Source: Macrotis lagotis (taxonomy: Eukaryota; Chordata; Mammalia; Peramelemorphia; Peramelidae). Taken from it: DNA of 64,000 nucleotides. Below the pieces are notes generated by a model. That model had not been told where the DNA came from, searched no databases, and was given only the letters and a program-made list of their open reading frames with translations. Shown here one piece after another: positions 11,606 through 22,057 of this stretch. Each line of letters starts with the position of its first letter. Position 1 is the first letter of the stretch. The position numbers were made by a program, and so were the translations under genes. The stretch spans positions 653,718,957-653,782,956 of the forward strand of contig NC_133666.1 in NCBI RefSeq assembly GCF_037893015.1. Reading direction: 5' to 3'.

Positions 11606-11755
11606 CCATTCAATGATTAAGGTTAGGTAACAGAGAGTTAAGGCAAAGATATAAAGAAAGTCTATGTACAATTAAGTAAAAAAAAAAAAATGAACTAAGA
11701 GAGTAAAACCTCAGGGATTTTCAGTGATTAAAGCAGGTAACTAAGAAATGAAGCA

Positions 11756-11908
11756 GGGGTGGCTAGGTGGTGTAGTGGATAAAGCACTGGCCTTGGAGTC
11801 AAGAGTACCTGGGTTCAAATCCGGCCTCAGACATTTAATAATTACCTAGCTGTGTGGCCTTGGGCAAGCCACTTAACCCCATTTGCCTTGCAAAAAAACC
11901 TAAAAAAA
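11756..11908 (+). mobile_element. WSINE1-like SINE with perfect 13-bp target-site duplication
   Basis: A full-length copy with an A9 tail. It is flanked by aagaaatgaagca at 11,743–11,755 and 11,909–11,921. Subtype 'aaagcac / gggttc / atttgcc'. The perfect duplication suggests a fairly recent insertion. Confidence 0.95.
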
Positions 11909-11921
11909 AAGAAATGAAGCA

Positions 11922-12835
11922 AAGAATAGCTTCTTTTTATAGTCATAAAAATAAAAATCCATCTGAGAGGAGAGAGCCTCAGAGTTTCTAGACAAAACAG
12001 AAGCAATTGCTATTTACATTCACTCTAATTCAATCAGGGCCCAAAAAATGAGCAAGTGGACTTAGCCTGGGTTCTGCACTGACCATTGACCTCTGTTTCA
12101 TCAGAGAGAGGGGCAACAAGTGTAGAAATCTTTTCTCTTGTTGCAATGTGACTTTGTGACTCATTCAAGTTCTATGAAGTGAGACCAGCCTTGAGTAAGC
12201 TTGGAGTCCTGAAACTTTTTTTTTCATCAAAATTGCAACAAGTAATGGGTTTGATGAGTTATGAAGCTGTCAAGTATTGAGGTACCACTGTATGTATTGT
12301 GAGGGTATTTGCAAATGGGGATGATGAGAGATCTGTTGTTCAAGGTAGCAACCTTCACCATTGTAAAAGATCTTATGAGTCTTTTGAAGGAGAAATATTA
12401 AGGAAATATTTGTCTGGACATTCCTGTGATATTAAGGAACTATTATCTTTGCTTATCTGGAATTTTATGTGCATCTCTGATTTTCTTCCTATTGTTTAGT
12501 CTAACCTTCTTTTGAAATGTAAATTCATTAAGCTAATGGGAGCAATTTCAGCCCCTTTACCTTTACCTCTCTTTCATTTTTCTGGCACATGGCCTTCCAA
12601 GGATATGCCTGACTCCAGTCATGTCCAGGTGGGTCACTTCTTAATTCCTAGCTGCACAGGAAGTGGGCTAGGTTCCCTATAAAGGTTCTGTTCACCCTCT
12701 TTTCCATGATGCATCCATCTTGGGCTATTCCCCTTTCCCCTTTCTTAACTGTCTTTATTGTTCTCACCAGCTCAGATTGTAGTTGTTTCTTCCTTGCTTA
12801 AATTTTAGTATCTTCTTTGAAACTCACTTTCCAAT
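11922..12835. other. Non-coding sequence, nothing recognised
   Basis: One 66-codon open stretch (12,299–12,496) resembles nothing known to me. No splice-flanked exon or repeat is evident. Confidence 0.5.
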
Positions 12836-13311
12836 TGTGAGGAATATGGAGATATTTGGGTTCCACAAGAATGAGAAGGGAGATTGTTAGTTTACTTTAC
12901 AAAGATTGGGGTCTGCCTTTATTGTTACCTATGAGCAGGCATGTTGAGTTAGCCTCAACCTGATCAAAACTTGAGATTAGATCAGGTCTGCCCCACTTAG
13001 TTCTGATTTACCTAGGGTCTGTGTCCTTCTTTTTTGCACATGCTCAAGGAGGTAGCTGTTCTTGCTCATTAGTATAATGAGTAAGGTGGAGAAAACTTAT
13101 GGGGATGTATGTATCAATTAGATTGTGACTCCATCCAATGTTTGGCATGAAGGGGGAGAAACAAAGTCTTTAAAAGTACAGATAACCCCTATAACACTCC
13201 AGATTTCAGGGCCCCTCTCCCCTTAAGAGAGGTTTGCCATTTATTAAGCTATCTTAATAAAAAAAAACATTTTAATCATCTGGACTAAGTATTCATGAGT
13301 CATTTTTAACA
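12836..13311 (+). mobile_element. Solo LTR (ERV fossil), same family as 10.9 kb
   Basis: About 476 bp from TGTGAGG to AACA. It shares the block cctgatcaaaacttgagatt and the ending atgagtcatttt with the LTR at 10,870–11,368. An AATAAA-type signal lies near 13,255. No viral coding sequence adjoins it. Confidence 0.5.
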
Positions 13312-14462
13312 CCTTCTTAAAGAACTCAGTGAATTAACTTGCAACCTTTTGCAGTAGTCTATGAATTATAATTTCTAGTTTTTCTTATCCTCCTGAGTCA
13401 GAGAGCTTGGTGATTTCTTCACTGATAAATGAACTCCCATTGATCCTTGTTAGCTCCCTCCTCTAACAATTCTCCCTACTTCAAGTCCAAGTATAATAGA
13501 TACATAAAGAATGGAGAATGAGGACAGTATGATTCTCTTTGAAGTCCAGAGTGAGCTTTCTCCATGGGTCCATCTCAGTTTACCAAAGATAGAAAAAAAG
13601 TCATTGTTTTTACATGGTCAATTCTGACTTTATCTAGTCAGTCATAATTATTTATTAAGTGACTATTATTGTGCCAGAAATTATAAGAAGTGCTGAGGAT
13701 ACAAAGAAAGATTGAAAAATAGACCCTTCCCTCCAGGAGTTCACCATCTAAGGGTGTATGCAAATTTTGTATGGCCCTTGGGTAGACACTTATAAAAGAC
13801 AGTGAGGTTGTTATTCTGTTACATGATAGAAATGTTCTTGAGTTGGTCCTCTCAAGGAATGTTTCTTCCTCCCCTTTTCCTTCTTTCTCATCTGGTCATC
13901 TTTGGCTCTGCATCTATGGTTATAGTTTGCTCTTCTGTTCCCTAGCATTGCTTTGTAGCCCATACACAAGAAGAGGGCCCCAGGCCAGTTTAGACTATGA
14001 TCTTCTAAATAGACTGATGTCTCATGTGCATAAGTACATCTCTTACCTCAGGTAATGTTGGCAGTGGCTTCTGTTTCAGCAAAGATAAACTTCAACTGAT
14101 AAAGGCTATATATTGTTGGCTAAAAGCTGAGTAGGTCTGCTTTCTCAGAAACCACCTGCTTAAATCTCTGCAGGTGGTATTTGAAAATATTTACATGAAA
14201 TCAGGAGGTAGTGTTCTAAAATACAAATATGAAGTCAGCAGAACTTTCTTCTTTAGGTTGAAGAATGTTAGTGATAAAGTTAAAATATGTCTCACTGTTT
14301 TGCCCTCATTAGTTTCATTGTCAACATTTTTCAGATATTTCTACTTCACTGTCTTGCCATAGTACTATGTACTCCAACAGAAACTATCCCTGGACTCTTT
14401 CAATCTCTTTGTCCCTTTCTCTAACTCAGTTTTCTAAATCTATGCATCAGTTTAATGTCTCT
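13312..14462. other. Mostly unassigned; old SINE remnant at 13,630–13,755
   Basis: 13,630–13,755 reads like the ancient mammalian 'tttattaagtgactattattgtgccag … gaggatacaaag … ttcaccatcta' interspersed repeat. The rest shows no feature. Short ORFs at 13,843–14,052 and 14,174–14,359 have no recognisable similarity. Confidence 0.45.
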
Positions 14463-14785
14463 GATTTTTTTTTTAAATTTTATTTAAGGCATTGGGGTTA
14501 AGTGATTTGCCCAAGGCCATACAACTAGGCAATTATTAAGAGTCTGAGACCATGGGGCAGCTAGGTGGTGCAGTGTATAGAGCACCGGCCCTGGAGTCAG
14601 GAGTACATGAGTTCAAATCTGGCCTCAGACACTTAATAATTACATAGCTGTGTGGCCTTGGGCAAGCCACTTAACCCCATTTGCCTTGCAAAAAAACAAA
14701 AAAAAAAAGTCTGAGGCGGAATTTCAACTCAGGTCCTCCTGACTCAAGGGCCAGTGCTCTATCCCCTCTGCCACCTAGTTGCCCC
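14463..14785 (-). mobile_element. WSINE-type SINE (outer), split by a second SINE
   Basis: The minus-strand SINE runs from the T-rich tail at 14,463 to about 14,550 and resumes at 14,709–14,785 with gaggcggaatttcaactcag and the head. A plus-strand SINE sits in the gap. Confidence 0.85.
14554..14708 (+). mobile_element. WSINE1-like SINE inserted in the outer SINE
   Basis: A full-length copy from ggggcagctaggtggtgcag to an A-rich tail. The target agtctgag recurs on both sides (near 14,541 and 14,708). Opposite orientation to its host makes an imperfect inverted pair. Confidence 0.9.
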
Positions 14786-15454
14786 CCGATCTCCAGAAAT
14801 GATGCTAACATTGAATCTATAGTATATTTATACCATTTATACCATCAGTCTGGACTGATGGAGATATTAAGATGTTTTTGTTTGTTTTTTATGGGAAGCC
14901 CTTCTTTGAGAAATATGGTTACTACCTTTAAAAATAATTTTTTCCACAGAGAGTAGACTAGTCTAAATTTCCAAGGTATAACTTTCCACTGTCAGTTCTT
15001 CAAATATATCTTTATTTCAAAATTCTGAAGTGGACCTTAAAAAACCTTTCTGAGTTATTTCACTTGCCTTAATGTTAATGACCTTAATTGCTCTCTTCTA
15101 CATCTTTCACATTTCTACATATCCTTCAAATGTCCTTCTTCTCAAGGTCTGGATTTACAAATTTTAAGAGCCTTTAATTTTTTGCCCTTGTAAATGCGTG
15201 GCAGAAGGACTCAATTTCTGAAATTTCTATCATTTTTTTAAGGTTGTGTTTGCAATTTTTTTAAACAATGTGTTGCAACATCAATACTCAAATTTCAAAC
15301 ACAAGCAATATATTTTTATTCTTGCAGCAATCAATATTGCAGGGAATAAATATGCTGTACCTAAAAGAAATTTCAAAGTAATATGTATAAAATCAAAATC
15401 ATGAAAACCATATCAGTAACTTTTTCATGTCACAACTGTCAAAGTATGATAAGT

Positions 15455-15890
15455 TTTTCAAAATTATATTTCTGGTCAAAGGTTGATTTCTTAGCTGTTG
15501 TGAGGAATGGAATGTCTTCTCCTTTAGACTTAGAAAAGAATACTTGTCTGTCTTCCTTGTACTTTAATCCTGGAAAAAATGGGCCTTCCCTTAGACATGT
15601 TAGCATTGTTTAATTGTTTAAGGATGATACTCTTTAATGCAATTTTGTACAGCCTAATAGAATGACTTCAAAGAAGGTTAAATGTTTTGTCTATTCTTTG
15701 TTTTAAGTCTGAATATCTCAGTTTCTCTTCCATCTCCTTACTCTTGTATAAATATCCTGTTCTCCCGCTGTGTCTTAAATACATGGCTTCTACCTATAGG
15801 TTTACGAAAATCCTAGAGAATTAAACTTCATGTCTAACCTATATTTTCTGTCATTTTATTTTAACACAATTTATCCCAAGTTTGCAAATA
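15455..15890 (+). repeat. Diverged direct repeat, unit 1
   Basis: It shares ttctggtcaaaggttgattt, cctataggttt…aaatc, agagaatta and tctgtcattttattttaac with unit 2 at 17,220–17,560, with many indels. Origin unknown; an old LTR pair or a duplicated repeat are both possible. Confidence 0.45.
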
Positions 15891-17219
15891 TGCAATGATG
15901 CATATAGCAGTTATTCAGAATATGCACATAAACCTACAGGGCATTCATGTTAACCCATAACAACAATAGGTATGTCACATGTCAATCAGGATTCCAGAAA
16001 AGACAAGAAATATAAAAAGAATAACAATGAAAATATGTAGAACTTCTATGAAATATTGCCTGTCATGGTTACCAAAATTATATTTATGTCCAAAAAGATT
16101 TTCAAAATTAGAAAAGTTTTTAAAAGAATATTAGGAAAATTATATTAATATATAGAACCATGTAAAACTCAAAATAAATAAAATCTTTAATAAAAAAATA
16201 TATAGAACCACCACCACCACCAACACCAACTATCAATACCAACCACAACAAAATAGCTTTTGGAAACTTCAAAAAATTACCATTAAAATTTTTCCCACTT
16301 GGAAAGCCTTCCTTCAAGAATCATAATTTAAAACCTTCTGGCATTCAGAAATGTGAGCCAAAGGCAGAGACCATTCAAATTTAAAATGTGAAGCTATCAA
16401 AACATTATGGAGCAATTAATGTTAAAGCCTGTAGGTCAGGACTATTCAAAATGAAATCATTATAGAAGCAAAAGCTTTTAGAAAAAGACTGGGAAAGTCA
16501 GAGGTAAAATACAGTGTAACTTCAGAATTATCACTGAAATTTCAGTTAAAATTCCACACTAAACTGGTAGAAAGCAACTGAGAAAAAAGTGAAGAAGAAA
16601 CAGATTGACAGAGAGTCTTGGAATATTTTCTGTTGCAGTACTTAGCTTTATGACATGGCCTTCTGTATGTGTGTGTATAACTCTTGAAAGAAAAATGACC
16701 AGGAAGGAATTCAAAATTATTTTTATTGAACAAGTTGTTCCATATGACAAATGAACTGTGATATATATATATAGAACAGGGTGTCCTGCATGTAATAGAG
16801 GTTTATAGATAAGAGAAAGGGAAGAGAATAAATATTTATTAGATACTTACTAAATGTCAAACTTTACAAATATCTGGAATGTCACGCTCCAAATCTCAGG
16901 GAGACTAGAGTTCCACCTTTGTGGGTTCCTAGAGAATGTCTATGGCAGGGCAATCTCTCCTGTAGTCACCTGTATTCAAGAGGGATATTGACTTGGAATT
17001 ATATCTGTCTATTACAAGAATTTTAGGAGTACAATTATTTTAGGATGTTTAAGATAAAAGTTTTTCTTTGTTAGTTCTTGGGGTGATGGGGGGTGTGGGG
17101 AAATACTTCTGCTCAAGACTTAGGAAGTAAAACTTAATCGAGGCTGTTTTACCTTCCCCTCCACACTATACACATTACAAAAAAGGCAATCATGGATACT
17201 GAGAAAGTTTAATGAGTAT

Positions 17220-17560
17220 TTCAAACAATATTCCTGGTCAAAAGCCTGATTTCTTTTTATTTTAAGAAATGGGATATTATTCTCCCCTATGTTAGTTATA
17301 AACTCAGGAAGAAAAATAATTTAAAAAACTGGAAAACTTTTCCTGCCTCATTATACTTTAAGTGCAGGAAGAGATAACAATTCATTCTCATTTTAAATAG
17401 ATCATATTTTATGTAGTCTTTAAGGAGCAATTGATGTGCTCATTACCATAATGATTTCAACCTATAGTTTCATGGTAAATCTTAGAGAATGAATTTCATG
17501 TTTAATCTATATCTTCTGATATTTTATTTTAGCCCTAAATTTTTAAGGTTTACAATCCTG
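17220..17560 (+). repeat. Diverged direct repeat, unit 2
   Basis: Counterpart of unit 1. Landmarks are ttcctggtcaaaagcctgat, cctatagtttcatggtaaat and tctgatattttattttagcc. Confidence 0.45.
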
Positions 17561-18127
17561 AACATATTTCTAAAAACAAGTTAGTTAGTCCCCTGGAAAG
17601 CTATAAAAATTAGTTTAGGCAATAGAATACACAAGAGTTGGGAGGTTCAGCAGCAAGGGAGCCAGATAAAATCTTGACTCAACTGAAGAGAGAACTGCTT
17701 CCCCAAAGAGTTGATTCTTATCAATCTCTAGGGGTTAAGTCACTTGGAACCAAGCAACACAATGAATGCCTACTTTTTCCACATGACTGTGGTTCTAAGG
17801 AGCCATATTCTCCATTCAAATTCCATTTCTTGCTGATTCTTTAATTTTTTTCACTGTATGTATATATACATAAATATTTCATTCTGTACCTCAAGTCCAA
17901 TAACTCTTTCAGGAGATAGGTAACATTAGTCTTCTGACACCTTGGTTGGTCATTATTCAACTCTTCTTACCTTGTATCTTTTTTTCTAACTTCTTTCTAT
18001 TTCTTTCTTGGATAAAGATAAGAATTTCTTATCTCATGTGGATAGAGGAAGATGAGGATTAAAGCCACATTTTGAGGGGAAAGAGATGGGAACCTCTTCT
18101 ATTATAATGAAAGGCTATTATAATATT

Positions 18128-18132
<5 letters not shown>

Positions 18133-18169
<37 letters not shown>
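18133..18169. repeat. (TA)n microsatellite
   Basis: About 18 perfect TA units directly abut the T-rich (3') end of the reverse-orientation SINE at 18,170–18,317. It may have grown from that SINE's tail. Confidence 0.95.
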
Positions 18170-18172
<3 letters not shown>

Positions 18173-18317
18173 GTTTTTTTGCAAGGCAAATGGGGTTAAG
18201 TGGCTTCCCCAAGGCCACACAGCTAGGTAATTATTAAGTGTCTGAGACTGGATTTGAACCCAGATACTCCTAACTCCAAGGCCAGTGCTTTATCCACTGA
18301 GCCACCTAGCCGCCCCT
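18170..18317 (-). mobile_element. WSINE1-like SINE
   Basis: Reverse-orientation copy: ggtttttttgcaaggcaaat, aattattaagtgtctgaga and a head ending gccacctagccgcccc. Subtype 'aaagcac / gggttc / atttgcc'. Confidence 0.9.
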
Positions 18318-18559
18318 ATAATATTATATTAATGAAATATATATTAATGAAAGTCTATTATAATAAAAGTCCAATGGAAAACTTATTGCCTATTCAGCAA
18401 CTCACACTGAAGTGTCACTATGTCTCTGGTTTAATACTCATTGTATAGGATCCTTTGTGAAAGGATTCTCATCAGAATGTCAAAGGGTGCCATGCTCACA
18501 ATCCAAATTTTGTTTCCTCTTTAGGGCAGGTTATTTGAATTGAGGGAGAAAATAGTATT

Positions 18560-19626
18560 TTTTTCAAATTATGCACAAAAGTAATTTTTGACATTTATTT
18601 TTATAAGATTTTGAGTTTCTAATTTTTTCTCCTTCCCTCCCCAAGTTGGCAAGCAATCTGATAGAGGCTATATATGTGCAAACATGCTAAATATATTTCC
18701 ATAATAATCATGTGAAAAAAAAGAAAAAAGAATAAAAGGGAAAGTCATAAAAAAACAACAAAAAAGTGAAAAAAGTATGCTTCAATCTGCTTTCAGACTC
18801 TATAATTATTTCTCTGAATGTAGATAGCATCTTCCATCATGAGTCTTTTGGAATTGTCTTGGATCATTATATTGCTGAAAAAAAGCTAAGTCAATTGTAT
18901 TTGATCATCATGCAATGTTGCTATTACTGTGTACAATGTTCTCCTGGTTCTATTCACTTTACTCAGCATCAGTTCATGATAAATCTTTCCAGGTTTTTTC
19001 TGAAATCCACCTATATTCTTATAGCACACTAATAGTCCATTACATTCATATACTAAAACTTGTTCAGTCATTCCCCAGTTGATAGACATTCCCTTAATTT
19101 CAAATTGTTAGTCAACAAATAAAGGGCTGCAAGAGATATTTTTGTATATGTAGGTCCTTTCCCCATTTATTAGAAGTTGCTGGATCAAAGGTTATGCACA
19201 GTGCTATAATCTTTTGAGCATTGTTCAAAGTTAATTTCCAGAATATTTGGATTAGTTCACAACTCCACCAATTAGTGTCCCAATTTGCATTAGTGTACCA
19301 ATTTCCTCAACATTTTCCAACATTTATTATTTTCCTTTTCCATAATATTAGCCAATCTGGTAGGTGTAAGGTGGTAGCTCAGAGTTGTTTTAATTTGCAT
19401 TTTCTTATAAATACTGATTCAGAGCATTTTTTCATATGACTATTGATAGCTTTGATTTTTTCATCTGAAAAAAATGCCTGTTTATATTTTTGGACACTTT
19501 ATCAACTGGGGGATGGCTTGCATTCTCATAAATTTGATCGGCTCTCTATACATTTCAGAAATGACAGTATTGTCAGAAATATTTGGTATAAAAAATTTTT
19601 CCCCATCTTTCTACTTTTTCCAGATT
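18560..19626 (-). mobile_element. L1 LINE 3' part (outer L1, left piece)
   Basis: Antisense of the L1 3' UTR and the end of ORF2, with landmarks cattccccagttgatagaca, ggattagttcacaactccac and atcaactgggggatggcttg. It stops at about 19,626 after tactttttccaga. In sequence order its continuation is at 25,310–25,640, so everything between is later insertion. Confidence 0.7.
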
Positions 19627-21195
19627 ATATGGCATAAAGAGGTTATCCCCCAAGAATTCAAGCATACCTCCATTGTCCATCTTTATAAAGGTAAAGGGAA
19701 TAGATTGTCCTGTGATAATCACAGAAGGATTTCTCTTTTAGTCAGTTCTTCTCAATAGACTTCACCTGGAAGATGTCACCACCCTGAGGATCAGTGTGAC
19801 TGGGGTTTGCTGCCTGATAACTCCAAGAAAAATACCAAGAACAGAGATCTATATACCATATTTGTAGCTCTTACTAAGGCCTTTGATGCCATCAGTCATG
19901 AGGGCTTATGAAAAATTATGTCAAAATTTGGTTGCCCAGAGAAGTTCATCACTATTATAAGTCAATTTCACTTTAGTGTACTTGCTCGGGTTTTGGATAG
20001 TGGATGATGCTCCTGTGATTTCCCAGTGGAGTGAAACAAGGATGTGTCCTTGCTCCCATACTTTTTAGTATGATGTTTTCAGTCATGTTTCATGTGCCTT
20101 AAATGAGGATGAATATGGCCTCAAGGTCAGTTCCTGCACTGATGGCAGATTCTTCAACTTGAAAAGATTACAAGCCAGGACCAAAGTGGAGGGAGTGTTG
20201 GTGCAGGATCTTCTGTTTGCAGATGAATGTGCCTCAAGTAGCCTCTGAAGCTGAGATACAAAAAGTATGGATCAATTTTCTGCTACTTGTGCTAGTTTTG
20301 ATCTTATAATTAACATCAAGAAAACATGGGTGCTTCATCAGCCAGCACCACACTATTCAAATGTGGAACCATCAATTACAGCAGATGGAGAAGTTTTGAG
20401 TACTGTGGACAAGTTCACTTGCCTTGGCAGTGTCCTTTCCAAGGAGGAACACAGTGACAATGAGATTGACTCAGGCATTGCCAAAGCTAGATCGGTATTT
20501 GAGAGGCTCCAAAAGGAAGTGTGGGAGAGAAGAGGTATTAGAATGACTACCAAAATAAAGGTCTACAGAACCATTGTTCTGACCTCATTGATGAATGTTT
20601 GTGAAACCAGGACAGTCTACCATCTTACTGAATTGCTTCCATTTAAATTGTTTTAGGAAGATTCTGAAGATTAACAGGCAGGGCAAGATACCAGACACTG
20701 AGGTTATTTCTCAAGCTAATCTACCTAGTATTCCAACATTACTAAAGGAGTGTAACTACAATGGAATGGACACACTGTTAGAATGCCAGGTGCATGTACG
20801 CCAAAAAAAACTATTTTATGAAGAACTCACACAGGCAAGCACCCAAAAGAGGATCAGAAGAAATGATACCAAGGCACCCTGAAGGTCTCATTGAAGAACT
20901 TTAGGATTACTTGCACAGCATGGGAGACACTGGCACAGCACTGGCTAGCATGGCATGCCCTCATCAGTGAGGGTGCTGCATTCCATGAGTAAGGCAGAAT
21001 TGAAGCAGCTCAAAGGAAACATGACATCCCTAACTTTAGAGTACCCCCCAAGGTGTTCAAATGGACTATTTGTGCATTCCAAGTTCATATTGGGCTGATC
21101 AGTCAATCAAACACACTGTAATTTGTCTCAAGCATAGTGATGTCATTTTGGTCTTCTTTGATAAAAAAAAAAAAAGCACAAGAACCAACCAACAA
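19627..21195 (+). mobile_element. RTE-clade LINE, reverse-transcriptase part
   Basis: Successive frames encode RTE reverse-transcriptase landmarks: HTSIVHLYKGKGN and SCDNHRRISLL (19,660–19,745), GVKQGCVLAP (20,030–20,062), LLFADE where FADD is expected (20,214–20,231), the STVDKFTCLGSVLSKEEHSD region (from 20,399), and FHLNCFRKILKI. The 3' end is gatgtcattttggtcttctt followed by an A13 run and caaccaacaa. Several frame changes and an internal stop or more leave it dead. The 5' endonuclease part is missing. Confidence 0.8.
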
Positions 21196-21430
21196 ACCTA
21201 CTAGGAAAATTTCTAGCTTGTCTCCATTATAGTTCATGTTTATTGGTGGTTTTAGGTAGATTCTACTTGTCATTTTTAAGGAAAGCTCCTTTTATTCCTA
21301 GTCTCTCTAATGTTTTTAGTAGGAATAGGTACTGTATATTGCAAAAAACATTTTCTGTATTGAGATAATCATATGATTTCTGTTAGTTTTATTATTGATA
21401 TAGTTGATATTAATAGTTTTCCTAATCTTG

Positions 21431-21595
21431 GGATGGCTAGGTGGCATAGTAGATAAAGCACCAGCCTTGGAGTCAGGAGTACCTGGGTTCAAATTCGGCC
21501 TCAGACACTTAATAATTACCTAGCTGTGTGGCCTTGGGCAAGCCACTTAACCCCATTTGCCTTGCAAAAACCTAAAAAACAAACAAAAAAACCAA
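21431..21595 (+). mobile_element. WSINE1-like SINE with perfect 19-bp target-site duplication
   Basis: Full-length, flanked by aatagttttcctaatcttg at 21,412–21,430 and 21,596–21,614. It lies in the antisense L1 ORF2. Subtype 'aaagcac / gggttc / atttgcc'. Confidence 0.95.
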
Positions 21596-22057
21596 AATAG
21601 TTTTCCTAATCTTGAAAAAGCCTTGTATTTCTGTAATAATTTCCACCTGGTTGTAGTGTATTATCCTGTTGATAAATTGCTTCATATTTTTTGCTAATAT
21701 TTAATTCAAAATATTTGCATCAATATTAATTAGGTACATTGATCTCTAATTTTCTTTCTCTGTTTTGGCTCTTCTTGGTTTAGGTATCAGCATCATATTG
21801 ATGTCACAAAAAGGAATTTAGTGAAACATCCTTTTCTATTTTTCCTCAATAGTTTATATATTATAGGAATTAATTGTTCTTTAAATGTTTGGTAAGATTC
21901 ACTTGTAAATCCATCTAGACCTGGAAATTTTTTTCTTAAGAAATTCATTGATGACTTGTTAATTTCTTTTTCAAAAATGGGATTATTTAAATATTCTATT
22001 TCATCTTTTATTTATTCATTTGAGCAATTTATATTATTTTGTAAAAATTCATTCATT

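Larger units (their letters stand above)
14786..18127. other. AT-rich sequence with a diverged direct repeat
   Basis: No gene is recognised. A unit at about 15,455–15,890 recurs at about 17,220–17,560, so something duplicated or LTR-like once stood here. An (ACC)n patch lies near 16,205–16,235. Confidence 0.45.

Noticed and set aside
10870-13311. One provirus bounded by two LTRs
   Set aside because: The LTRs are well diverged and the interval holds SINEs but no viral coding sequence.
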